Shown here: one piece after another, positions 26,675 to 36,600 of the stretch
Layout: every line of letters starts with the position of its first letter
Numbering within the stretch: the stretch's first letter is position 1
NCBI RefSeq assembly: GCF_042695135.1
Contig: NZ_CP170547.1
Location: 3,624,023-3,688,022 of the forward strand
Origin: Epilithonimonas sp042695135
GTDB taxonomy: Bacteria > Bacteroidota > Bacteroidia > Flavobacteriales > Weeksellaceae
Length of the DNA: 64,000 nt
Direction: 5' to 3'
Made by a program: the position numbers and the translations under genes
Notes under the pieces: model-generated
What the model was told of the DNA's origin: nothing
Databases searched by the model: none
What the model saw: the letters and a program-made list of their open reading frames with translations, nothing else

Positions 26675-27795
26675 TAATGATGAATCTGTTGTTCTTTCAG
26701 GCGCAGTGATTTTCCGTTTTTGCCGGTAAAGAACGATTGTATTTCGGATACAATGGAAAGTGCTATTTCCTCAGAAGTTTCAGCTCCCAAATCCAGTCCA
26801 ACCGGACTGAAAATTCTGTCTTTTATATTTTCTGTAATTAGAAAACCTTTATCCGACAAATCATTATACATTCTTTCCATTTTAGTTTTTGGCCCTAAAA
26901 TTCCTATGTAATTACAATCGGTCCCAATAAGCTGACTCAATACTTCGATGTCATAATTATAGTTGTGTGTCATCAGAACAAAAACAGTTTGTGTATCAAT
27001 AACAATGTTTTGCAACGCATTTTCAGCATTACTGACCGTTAACATTTCTACCGTAGGAAACCGTTTTTGTGTAGCGTGCGAATGGCGACCATCAATGATT
27101 GAAACCTTCCAACCCAGCATATCCGCAATAGCAACCAACGGCTGAGCATCATTTCCTGCACCGTAAATTATTAATGAAACGGCAGGTTTTACCACTTCTA
27201 TAAAAGCGTGAGTTTTTTCATTTTCAACAGTGTATTCATTAATCACTGATTCCTCATTGATTAAAGCCGCTTTTGCATCTTCTTTAATTTTTTCTTTCAA
27301 TGAAGAATCAATGATTTTACCTTCATTATCCACGAATCCTTCATCATTCAAAAGCAGGAATGTTCCCGGCTGATTGCCCCTGTTTAAGGAAAACATCGTT
27401 GTCAAAACTGCATTTTTCCTTTCACCGGACGCTTTTTGGAGCAATTCGATGGGGTTAATTTTAAGCGTATCATCAATGGGTTCAAAAAGAATATGTACGA
27501 TCCCGTTACAGCCTAATTGTACACCAAAGCTTGCGTTGCTTTCGTTGGTAGTATCATAGGTAACAAGTTTGTTTTTATTTTCGTACATCGCCATCAGGGC
27601 TTTTTTCAGGGCATCACCCTCAAGACATCCTCCACTTATGGCTCCTGTAATAAGACCGTCTTCTGTGACAAGCATTCGTGCTCCGGGGCGCCTGTAAGAA
27701 GAGCCCTCTACGTGAACAACTGTTGCCAGTGCCGTTTTTTTATTTCCCAGCTTTACAGCCTTATAGGCTTTAATAATTTCGTTTATTTCTTTCAT
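26674..27795 (-). CDS. XdhC/CoxI-family molybdoenzyme maturation protein
   Basis: 373 residues from Met at 27795 (MKEINEIIKAYK); an earlier ATG at 27840 would add 15 residues unlike the family. The N-terminal part has VHVEGSSYRRPGARMLVTEDG and GAISGGCLEGD, the C-terminal part a Rossmann segment VSLIIYGAGNDAQPLVAIA and FVLMTHNYNYD. XdhC proteins bind the cofactor, promote its sulfuration by a desulfurase and pass it to xanthine dehydrogenase-type enzymes. It is the first gene of the island, so the operon promoter should lie in 27800-28020. Confidence 0.92.
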   Translation of the reverse strand: MKEINEIIKAYKAVKLGNKKTALATVVHVEGSSYRRPGARMLVTEDGLITGAISGGCLEGDALKKALMAMYENKNKLVTYDTTNESNASFGVQLGCNGIVHILFEPIDDTLKINPIELLQKASGERKNAVLTTMFSLNRGNQPGTFLLLNDEGFVDNEGKIIDSSLKEKIKEDAKAALINEESVINEYTVENEKTHAFIEVVKPAVSLIIYGAGNDAQPLVAIADMLGWKVSIIDGRHSHATQKRFPTVEMLTVSNAENALQNIVIDTQTVFVLMTHNYNYDIEVLSQLIGTDCNYIGILGPKTKMERMYNDLSDKGFLITENIKDRIFSPVGLDLGAETSEEIALSIVSEIQSFFTGKNGKSLRLKEQQIHH

Positions 27796-28021
27796 TAGAA
27801 ATGTAAAATTATCACAAATATTTCCTTCTAATTTGTACAAAAAGGCTATTTTTTAATACTTATAAAAAAATTCAGTTCTAAAAACCCCTGAGAAGATGAT
27901 CATCAAAAATAAAACGACAGATGGATAAAATTGCTATTAAAAATGTTTTGATATAAACCTTATCAACTTATTCTAGGACTAGTCACTTTCAAAAAAGTGA
28001 TTTTGTTAATAGAGTGTTTAA

Positions 28022-28214
28022 CTATGGTTTCCAAAAACTCCACTGGGATCCGTTATAAACTGCCAACTGTTTTTTTGTGGTATCATAAGCCATCATGCCA
28101 GGAGCAGTATTTAGAATATTAAGGTGGGGATTCGCCATAGAGGGTAACATCATGGCTTTATTAAGTTCCACTTCTTCGCAACTTAAGTTCCGGTACAAAT
28201 ATGGTACAAATGAT
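28022..28214 (-). pseudogene. C-terminal relic of a tail-fibre-like surface protein
   Basis: The minus strand encodes about 63 in-frame residues without a valid start, ending with TAG at 28022-28024. The last part reads NKAMMLPSMANPHLNILNTA, then PGMMAYDTTKKQLAVYNG and QWSFWKP. It matches the C-terminus of the secreted protein at 3742-4278 (TKTMVLPTV, PGMMVY, RLAVYNG, KWSFWKP). The signal peptide and N-terminal two thirds are absent. It is a remnant of a paralogue 24 kb away. Confidence 0.8.
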
Positions 28215-28264
28215 TAATTAAAAACGAGAAAAAATACATAACATTGATAAATATAAAAAAAACA

Positions 28265-28298
28265 AAAACCGCTACAGACATTTGTCTATAGCGGTTTT
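28265..28298 (-). terminator. dnaK terminator hairpin
   Basis: A near-perfect stem AAAACCGCTA / TAGCGGTTTT extended inward by AGACA / TGTCT lies about 30 bp after the dnaK stop. A/T tracts on both sides make it usable in either direction. Confidence 0.75.
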
Positions 28299-28329
28299 AT
28301 ATGTTTTAGTAATTAATTCTAATCAGTAA

Positions 28330-30219
28330 TTACTTGACTTCTTCAAAGTCTGCATCCTGAACATCTTCTGCTCCGTTTGCACTTCCTTGATTTTGTTGAG
28401 CGCCTGCATCTGCACCTTGACCTTGTGCGTACATTTCTTCTGAAGCTGCCATCCAGGCTGCGTCAAGCGCTTCGGTTTTAGCTTTCACATCATCACCGTT
28501 TTTAGCTTCGAAAGCGGTTTTCAGTTCTGCGTGAGCCGTTTCAATCGCTGCTTTTTTGTCAGCAGACAATTTATCACCAAATTCTTTCAGTTGTTTTTCT
28601 GTCTGGAAGATCAATCCGTCAGCTTTGTTGAAGATTTCAACTTCTTCTTTTCTTTTCGCATCCGCTGCAGAATTTTCCTGAGCTTCTTTTTTCATTCTTT
28701 CGATTTCTTCTTCAGAAAGTCCGGAAGATGCCTGGATTTTGATAGACTGTTCTTTTCCAGTTCCTTTATCTTTAGCAGAAACGCTTAAGATTCCGTTGGC
28801 ATCGATATCGAAAGTTACTTCGATCTGAGGAACACCTCTTTGTGCTGGTGGTATATCTGTCAAGTCAAATCTACCAATCTCTTTATTATCGTTGAACATT
28901 GGTCTCTCACCCTGTCCTACTCTGATGCTTACAGCCGGCTGGTTGTCAGAAGCTGTAGAGAATACTTCAGATTTTTTAGTTGGGATGGTAGTGTTTGCTT
29001 CAATTAATTTAGTGAAAACAGAACCCATCGTTTCGATACCTAGAGAAAGTGGTGTAACATCTAACAATAGAACGTCAGTCACGTCTCCAGTCAAAACGCC
29101 ACCTTGAATAGCTGCACCAATTGCTACAACCTCATCCGGGTTAACACCTTTTGATGGCTTTCTACCGAAGAATTTCTCAACTTCTTCCTGAATGATCGGG
29201 ATTCTTGTAGAACCACCTACCAAGATTACTTCGTCGATATCGCTGATAGAAAGACCTGCATCAGAAAGCGCTTTTTTACAAGGCTCCATAGAACGTCTTA
29301 CCAAATCAGCAGATAATTGCTCGAATTTAGCTTTAGTCAAAGTCTTTACCAAGTGTTTAGGACCTGTAGCTGTAGCGGTAATATAAGGAAGGTTGATTTC
29401 AGTCTGTGGAGAAGAAGACAACTCGATTTTTGCTTTTTCAGCGGCTTCTTTCAATCTTTGTAATGCGATGGCGTCACCTTTAAGATCCACACCCTCTTCA
29501 GCTTTGAATTCGTCTGCCATCCAGTTGATAATTACATCATCAAAGTCATCACCACCTAAGTGCGTGTCTCCGTTTGTAGATAATACTTCGAAAACGCCGT
29601 CTCCTAAATCAAGGATAGAAACGTCAAAAGTACCACCACCTAAATCGTAAACTGCAATTTTTTGGTCTTTGTGAGACTTGTCCATACCATAAGCCAAAGC
29701 AGCTGCTGTAGGCTCATTGATGATTCTTTCTACTTTAAGACCAGCGATTTCACCAGCTTCTTTTGTCGCTTGTCTTTGGGCATCATTAAAGTAAGCCGGA
29801 ACAGTAATTACCGCTCTTGTTACTTCTTGTCCAAGATAATCTTCTGCCGTTTTCTTCATTTTCTGAAGGATCATTGCAGAAATCTCTTGTGGTGTATATT
29901 CTCTGTCGTCGATTTTTACTTTTACCGTATCATTTGGTCCGCTTACAACAGCGTAAGGCACTCTTGAAATTTCAGATGAATCATCCTTGAAATGTGTTCC
30001 AATGAATCTTTTGATAGAATATACTGTTTTTGTAGGGTTGGTAACCGCCTGTCTTTTAGCAGGATCACCTACTTTTCTTTCACCATCTTCTATAAACGCT
30101 ACGATAGAAGGTGTCGTTCTTTTTCCTTCTGCATTAGGGATAACTACAGCATCTTTACCTTCCATTACTGCAACGCAAGAGTTGGTTGTACCTAAGTCAA
30201 TTCCGATTATTTTACTCAT
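28330..30219 (-). CDS. dnaK: Chaperone protein DnaK
   Basis: 629 residues of Hsp70. It begins MSKIIGIDLGTTNSCVAVME, has the phosphate-2 motif IAVYDLGGGTFDVSIL, the adenosine motif ILVGGSTRIPIIQ, a substrate-binding domain from about 390, and a charged Gln/Ala-rich C-terminus ending DADFEEVK. It folds client proteins with DnaJ and GrpE, neither of which is in the window. It is a single-gene unit, divergent from ppk1, with a palindrome in the shared promoter region and a strong terminator behind it. Confidence 0.98.
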   Translation of the reverse strand: MSKIIGIDLGTTNSCVAVMEGKDAVVIPNAEGKRTTPSIVAFIEDGERKVGDPAKRQAVTNPTKTVYSIKRFIGTHFKDDSSEISRVPYAVVSGPNDTVKVKIDDREYTPQEISAMILQKMKKTAEDYLGQEVTRAVITVPAYFNDAQRQATKEAGEIAGLKVERIINEPTAAALAYGMDKSHKDQKIAVYDLGGGTFDVSILDLGDGVFEVLSTNGDTHLGGDDFDDVIINWMADEFKAEEGVDLKGDAIALQRLKEAAEKAKIELSSSPQTEINLPYITATATGPKHLVKTLTKAKFEQLSADLVRRSMEPCKKALSDAGLSISDIDEVILVGGSTRIPIIQEEVEKFFGRKPSKGVNPDEVVAIGAAIQGGVLTGDVTDVLLLDVTPLSLGIETMGSVFTKLIEANTTIPTKKSEVFSTASDNQPAVSIRVGQGERPMFNDNKEIGRFDLTDIPPAQRGVPQIEVTFDIDANGILSVSAKDKGTGKEQSIKIQASSGLSEEEIERMKKEAQENSAADAKRKEEVEIFNKADGLIFQTEKQLKEFGDKLSADKKAAIETAHAELKTAFEAKNGDDVKAKTEALDAAWMAASEEMYAQGQGADAGAQQNQGSANGAEDVQDADFEEVK

Positions 30220-30295
30220 TTTTTATATGTTATTTTTTGTTATTATTAATTATTACAATGACCAATTCTCAATATTTGTACCACGTCAAAAAAAG

Positions 30296-30308
30296 TGACA
30301 AATTGTCA
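30296..30308. promoter_or_regulatory. Palindrome between dnaK and ppk1
   Basis: TGACAAATTGTCA is a perfect dyad with one central base, 76 bp upstream of the dnaK start codon and in the divergent ppk1 region. It may be an operator for one or both genes. It does not match the CIRCE element. Confidence 0.3.
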
Positions 30309-30392
30309 TTTATAATATTTAAAATTAAATTGACATTCTGTAAACATGACTACCTGCGATAAGATTGTAGTTTACAAACCCAAATTAATACA

Positions 30393-32501
30393 ATGAATTT
30401 TACTAATTTTGAGACAATCAAAACTTCATTAATGCCACAAGAATTTAATCCTCGCGATGTCACCTGGCTCGGTTTCAATGCCAGAGTTTTACAGGAAGCA
30501 ATGGACAAAAGCGTTCCTATACACCTGAGAATTCGTTTCTTAGGAATCTTCTCCAATAATCTTGATGAGTTTTTCCGGGTAAGAGTGGCAGGATTAAAAC
30601 GCGCAATGGACTTCAAGCAAAAAGTTCTGAGTGAATCTTTTTATGACGCGCCATCCAAAATTCTTCAGAAGATAAATAAGCTTGTGATCCATCAGCAGGA
30701 AGATTTTGACAAAACATGGAAGGATGTTCAGCGCGAAATGGCAAAGGAAAAAGTCTTTATTAAAGATCATAAACATCTCACTGTTGCTCAAAAGGAATTC
30801 GTGGTGAAATATTTTGATGAAGAAGTGGAATCCAACGTAATTCCTATTCTCCTGCACGACAACAAACCGATGCCTTATCTCCGGGAAAAAAGTCTTTTCA
30901 TTGGCATTGCCATGCGCAGAAAAGAATGGCAGTATGAAAGTCAATATGCGATTATAGAAGTTCCGGTGACAGCCAACGGAAGATTTGTTCTGCTGCCTAC
31001 AGAAAATCCCGAACAAAAAGATGTGATGCTGCTGGAAGATGTCATTATTTACAATCTTCCTCACATTTTCTCCTATTTCGGTTATGACGAATTTACGGCA
31101 CATTGTTTCAAAGTGACAAAAGATGCAGAATTTGACCTTGATAATGATATCAAAACAACATTGGCCGATAAAATCGAAAAAGGTATCAAAAGCAGACGAA
31201 AAGGGAAACCAACGCGTTTTGTCTTCGATAAAGAAATTGACAAAGCCTTACTAGAATTCCTTATTAAAAAACTAAATCTCACCAAAAAAGACAGCATCAT
31301 TCCGGGACAGAAGATCCACAACTTCAGACATTTTATGGATTTTCCCGATGTGTTTAAAGCTTACGAAAAGCCTGTTGAACGGACATCTTTCATTCATCCT
31401 GAGTTTGCAAATAAACTGAGAGTAACGGATGTAATCATCAAAAAAGATGTTTTACTGACTTTCCCTTACCATTCTTATGATTCCGTAATCGATCTTTTGA
31501 GAGAAGCAGCAATGGATCCGGACGTAAAATCAATTCAGATTACAGCGTACAGACTGGCATCAAGTTCCAAAATCGTAAATGCCTTGATTAATGCTGTAAG
31601 AAATGGAAAAGAAGTTACGGTAATGCTGGAACTGCGGGCAAGATTTGATGAAGAATCCAATCTGATGTGGAAGGATAAGCTTGAAATGGAAGGCGTGAAA
31701 GTTCTTCTCGGCATCCCCAACAGAAAAGTACATGCCAAATTGTGCGTCATCAAAAAGCGAGTTCACAATAAGACAATCCAATACGGTTTTGTGAGCACCG
31801 GAAACTTTAACGAAAAAACGGCGAAGATTTACGGTGATCATTTAATAATGACTTCCAACAGAGCAATAATGGCAGATATCAACAAAATATTTGCTGCGCT
31901 TAATAAACCTAAAATTGACCCGACGATCACACTGAAAAGCTGTAAAAGTCTATTGGTTTGTCCGGAATTTATGCGAGAGAAAATCATCGCTCATATAGAT
32001 AAGGAAATAGAAGAAGCCAAAGCCGGGAGAAAGGCTGAAATGATCATTAAAGTCAATTCTTTGAGTGACAGAACACTTATTAAAAAACTGTATGAAGCTG
32101 CGGAAGCCGGCGTCACCACAAAAATGATCGTTCGTGGAATCTATTGTGCTGTTAATCAGAAAGAATTCAAAAAGAAAATATATGCCATTAGTATTGTGGA
32201 CGAATATCTGGAACACGCCAGGGTGATGTACTTCTACAACAAAGGCGCAGAAAATATGTACATCTCTTCCGCCGACTGGATGACCAGAAATCTGGATTAC
32301 AGGATAGAAGCCGCAACGCCAATCTTACAGAAAAACCTGAAAAAAGAACTGAAACAACTTCTCGACATTCAGCTGGAGGATAATGTAAAAGCCAGACTTC
32401 TTGATAAAAATCTGAGAAATGAATATGTCGAAAGTACTACGACTGACAAAAAAAGGTCACAAATCCAGACTTATAATTATCTCAAAAACCAGAAATACTA
32501 A
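30393..32501 (+). CDS. ppk1: Polyphosphate kinase 1
   Basis: 702 residues; Met14 (position 30432, MPQEFNPRDVTWLGFN) is an equally likely start and fits the family better. Marks are FNNxxDEFFRVRVAGLK-type N-domain sequence, the phospholipase-D-like catalytic histidine in RKVHAKLCVI (about residue 447), the second histidine in YLEHARV (about 608), and SSADWMTRNLDYRIE. It makes polyphosphate reversibly from ATP. The ppx gene follows 39 bp later on the same strand, so synthesis and breakdown are probably coexpressed. Confidence 0.96.
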   Translation: MNFTNFETIKTSLMPQEFNPRDVTWLGFNARVLQEAMDKSVPIHLRIRFLGIFSNNLDEFFRVRVAGLKRAMDFKQKVLSESFYDAPSKILQKINKLVIHQQEDFDKTWKDVQREMAKEKVFIKDHKHLTVAQKEFVVKYFDEEVESNVIPILLHDNKPMPYLREKSLFIGIAMRRKEWQYESQYAIIEVPVTANGRFVLLPTENPEQKDVMLLEDVIIYNLPHIFSYFGYDEFTAHCFKVTKDAEFDLDNDIKTTLADKIEKGIKSRRKGKPTRFVFDKEIDKALLEFLIKKLNLTKKDSIIPGQKIHNFRHFMDFPDVFKAYEKPVERTSFIHPEFANKLRVTDVIIKKDVLLTFPYHSYDSVIDLLREAAMDPDVKSIQITAYRLASSSKIVNALINAVRNGKEVTVMLELRARFDEESNLMWKDKLEMEGVKVLLGIPNRKVHAKLCVIKKRVHNKTIQYGFVSTGNFNEKTAKIYGDHLIMTSNRAIMADINKIFAALNKPKIDPTITLKSCKSLLVCPEFMREKIIAHIDKEIEEAKAGRKAEMIIKVNSLSDRTLIKKLYEAAEAGVTTKMIVRGIYCAVNQKEFKKKIYAISIVDEYLEHARVMYFYNKGAENMYISSADWMTRNLDYRIEAATPILQKNLKKELKQLLDIQLEDNVKARLLDKNLRNEYVESTTTDKKRSQIQTYNYLKNQKY

Positions 32502-32540
32502 ATATTTAGTTTAAATTTAATCTTTAATTCCGCCCAATAA

Positions 32541-33425
32541 ATGATAATCGCCGCCATAGATATAGGAAGCAATGCCGCAAGACTGCTCATTAATGAAGTA
32601 AAAGAGACCGACGGCAAAGCAGAATTCACCAAACTGAATCTCCTGAGAATCCCACTCAGATTGGGTTTTGACGTGTTCAGCAAAGGCGAGATCGGTGCAG
32701 AAAGAAAACAAATGGTTATCAAAACAATGACAATCTTCCGGGAATTGATGGAAATCTACAAAGTGGAACATTACCGAGCCTGCGCCACCAGCGCCATGCG
32801 CGATGCCAAAAACGGACAGGAAATCATCGACATCGTAAAAGAACAAGCCGATATTAATATCGAAATAATCACTGGAGACGAAGAAGCAACCCTGATCTAC
32901 GAAAACCACGTTGCGGAAGGACTTGACAAAGATTTTGCCTACTTATATGTAGATGTTGGCGGCGGATCCACAGAACTTACTTTCTACGAAAACAACGAGA
33001 TGCAATACGAGCATTCTTTCAATATCGGGACGATTCGTCTGTTAAATGGATTGGTAACGCCAACAATCTGGGACGATATGAAGGATGAGATCAAAGACAA
33101 GATCAAAAGCAAAAAAACAATTGTTGCCATCGGTTCCGGCGGGAATATCAATAAGATCTTCTCTATGAGCAAAACCAAAGAAGGAAAACCTATGGCAGTT
33201 TCTGTTATCAAGAAATATCTGAAGGAAATGCAGATCCTTTCTGTGGAAGAAAGGATGCAGCTTTATCAGATCCGAGAAGACCGCGCAGATGTGATTGTTC
33301 CGGCCCTGAACATCTTCAATAATGTAATGACCTGGGCAGACATCAAACACATCTATGTTCCAAAGATCTCTGTGGCAGACGGTTTGGTTCATAGTATCTA
33401 TACTAAAATAACAGATCAAAAATAA
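32541..33425 (+). CDS. ppx: Exopolyphosphatase Ppx/GppA family
   Basis: 294 residues of the ASKHA-fold phosphatase family: IAAIDIGSNAARLLI at the start, RACATSAMRDAKNG, ITGDEEATLIYENH, and the phosphate loop YVDVGGGSTELTFY. It covers only the two ASKHA domains, the short form without the C-terminal HD-like domain of E. coli Ppx. It hydrolyses polyphosphate ends or pppGpp. It lies 39 bp after ppk1. No clear terminator is seen after it. Confidence 0.93.
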   Translation: MIIAAIDIGSNAARLLINEVKETDGKAEFTKLNLLRIPLRLGFDVFSKGEIGAERKQMVIKTMTIFRELMEIYKVEHYRACATSAMRDAKNGQEIIDIVKEQADINIEIITGDEEATLIYENHVAEGLDKDFAYLYVDVGGGSTELTFYENNEMQYEHSFNIGTIRLLNGLVTPTIWDDMKDEIKDKIKSKKTIVAIGSGGNINKIFSMSKTKEGKPMAVSVIKKYLKEMQILSVEERMQLYQIREDRADVIVPALNIFNNVMTWADIKHIYVPKISVADGLVHSIYTKITDQK

Positions 33426-33614
33426 GGAATGCAAGATGCAGAAATTTTAACTCCAATTCAATTATCTTAATAATAACTATCAATTAATTTTCACTTAAAA
33501 ATCGTCTGAAAACAGCCTTTATTACAAACTTTCTTAAACATTTATTAAAGTTCATTTAAAGTTCCGAGGCTGCAATATTTTTCATCTTTACGCCAATCTA
33601 AAATAAAAGTAAAA

Positions 33615-36600
33615 ATGAAAAACAAATACCTTTTCAGAGGTCTTTTGCCTATTGCCGCATTATTTCATGGCCTTGCTTCGGGACAAACTCTGGTTCATTA
33701 CTGGAACTTTAACAACAATGCTTCCGTTGCAGCCATTACCACTCCAACTGTATCGCTTTTGAATGGTTCTATCTCTGCCGTTTCAACAGGAACAGGCAGT
33801 ACAGACACTTTCATTGATTTTGCAGGAGGAACAGGACAAAACTTCAATGTTGAAAATCTGAATGCAAGAAACGGAGATGCTGCCGGGACACATTTGAGAT
33901 ATAATTATCCGATTAATGGCAATGTGCAATTCAATTTGCCGACAACGGGTTATAATAATGTGGTTGTAAAATTCACTACAAGAAGATCCGGATCCGGGGC
34001 AGGAACACAAACCTGGTCTTATTCTTTGGACGGGACGACTTTCACACAATACCAAACGGTAATTTCGCAAGACGCCAATCCACAATTGATCACATTTGAT
34101 TTTTCAACAATTACCGGCGCTTCCAATAATCCGAATTTTAAGCTTAAAGTTGAGTTCTCAACGGGAGCTGGCGGAAATGTTGGGAATAACCGCTTTGACA
34201 ATTTCACAGTTGATGCCAATCCAATTTCTGGTGCGGACACAACTGCACCAACGGTCACTTATTCTCCAACAAATAATGTAAATAATGCTTCTACCACAGC
34301 AAATCCAACAATTACTTTTAATGAAAATGTAAGATTGACCGATAATTCTGCAATAACGGATGCAAATGCTCAAAACTTAGTTGAATTAAGATTAAATAAC
34401 GCTGCAGGAAATGCTGTTCCTTTCACAACAACTTTCAGTAATAATAAGATCACTATAATTCCTACTTCTGGTTTACTTCCGAATCAGGCTTATTATCTAG
34501 CTTTAAAGCCAAATTTGGTCGAGGACGAAAGCAATAATGCAGTCACTTCCACAACCTCATCCATTTTCACAACTGCCGGAACAACAATCTCTTTAGATAA
34601 AACTTTTATTAAAGTTAATGAGAATGCAGGAATATTAGCATTCAAAATCAATGTTAATAATCCGTCGAATGCGACAGTGAATCTGGTCGTAAAACCTGCG
34701 CCATTCAGCACCGCAAACAGCAGCGATTTTACTTTGGCAAATCAGACAATCAATATTATGCCTTCAACTACAAGTTACACGGTTAATATTCCTATTATTG
34801 ATGATACTTTGGCAGAACAGCAGGCAGAATATTTTGTATTAAGTCTTGAAAATCCTGTTGGCGCAACTATCTCCGGCGATGCTTTATCCACAGTTTATAT
34901 CGTTGATAATGATAAGCAAGTTCCGGTTGCATCAAAACAAATTGAGTTAAATTATCTTGGATCCTTTGATCCTTCCGGAAACAACAACAGCTCTACGGAA
35001 ATCGTTGTTCACGATCCTGCAACTCAGAGATTGTTTACAATCAGTTCGTTGACAGATGTTTTCGACATTATTGATTTCAGTAATCCAACATCACCTAGCG
35101 TCATCAAAACTGTGAATATGCTGCCTTATGGAGGAATCACAAGTGTTGCCGTGAAAAACGGAATCATTGCCGTTGCTTCTCCAAACGGAACCGATGCACA
35201 ACAAAACGGATCAGTTGTTTTCTTCGATATCGATGGTAATTTCCTTAAACAAGTTAATGTCGGCGTCTTGCCAGATATGATCACTTTCACGCCAGACGGA
35301 ACGAAAGTAATGACCGCCAACGAAGGCGAACCCAATGATGCTTACACCGTAGATCCTGAAGGTTCTATCAGTATAATTGATATCACCGGAGGGATTACTA
35401 ATCTTTTACAATCTAATGTAACAACACTTTCTCTGACAGTTTTCAATGGACAAGAATCTGCATTAGCAGCATCTGGTGTGAGAAAAGTGAAATCCACGAG
35501 CACTTTAGCTCAGGATCTTGAACCAGAATATATTGCCATCAGTGCAGACAACCAAAAAGCGTGGGTTTCTTGCCAGGAAAACAACGCGGTGATTGAGGTT
35601 AATCTTGCAACAAAAACTTTAGGAAACATCTGGGGATTAGGCAAAAAAGATATGAGCCTTCCTGGAAATGGTTTCGATGCTTCTGATAATAATGGAGAAA
35701 TCCTTATCGCAAACTGGCCGGTAAAAGCTTATTATAATCCGGATGCAATGGCTTATCTAAAAGTCGGAACTACAAATTATATCGTTACAGCCAACGAAGG
35801 CGACGAGAAAGACCTGGGCGGTTTCAGTGAAAGAACGACAGTTGGAGCAAACGGTTTTGCATTAGACTCAACTATTTTTCCGAATGCTTCTGTACTAAAA
35901 GCGTCGCATAACCTAGGAAGATTCCGGGTGACGAGTGTAAACGGGAACACAGACGGAGATGCAGAATACGAAGAGATCCATGCATTGGGTGCAAGATCAT
36001 TCTCAATTTTCAATGCAGATACAAAAGCGATCGTTTACGACAGCGGTGATCAGTTCGAAAGACACATTGCAGCTAACCATCCATTAATTTTCAATGCTGA
36101 CAACGAAGCAAACGGTGCAAAAGTAAGAAGCCGTGCAAAAGGTCCTGAGCCGGAAGGCGTAACGCTGGGAACAATCGGCGGGCAGACTTTCGCTTTTATT
36201 ACTCTGGAAAGAACAGGTGGCGTGATGGTTTACAACGTGACCGATCCGAATAATGCAACGTTTACAGACTACAAACATTCCCGAATGACAACAGCTTATG
36301 GCGGCGATAACGGTCCGGAAGGCATCACATACATTACGCCTCAAAACTCAGCAACAGGAAAAGGTTACGTAATCGTTGCCAACGAGATCAGCGGAACTTT
36401 ATCCATATTTGAAGTTGGTGTTTCTCCGGAATTATCAACTGGTGATGTAAAATCTGAGAAAGCAACCTTCAACATCTTCCCGAATCCTGTGAGAAAAGGT
36501 AACACGTTGTACTTCAACAAAACTAAGGATTATGAATTGTACGATATGTCTGGTAAATTACTCGGCAAAGAAAGCAATGCTTTGACAATAGATACGTCAA

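Larger units (their letters stand above)
27841..28329. other. Intergenic region with a gene relic and terminator
   Basis: It separates the molybdenum operon start from the dnaK end, both on the minus strand. It holds a small hairpin (TCACTTT / AAAGTGA, 27983-28000), the relic at 28022-28214 and the dnaK terminator at 28265-28298. No promoter for xdhC could be assigned with confidence. Confidence 0.5.

Noticed and set aside
28330..30219. Antisense frames over dnaK
   Set aside because: They mirror a highly conserved gene and lack independent support.
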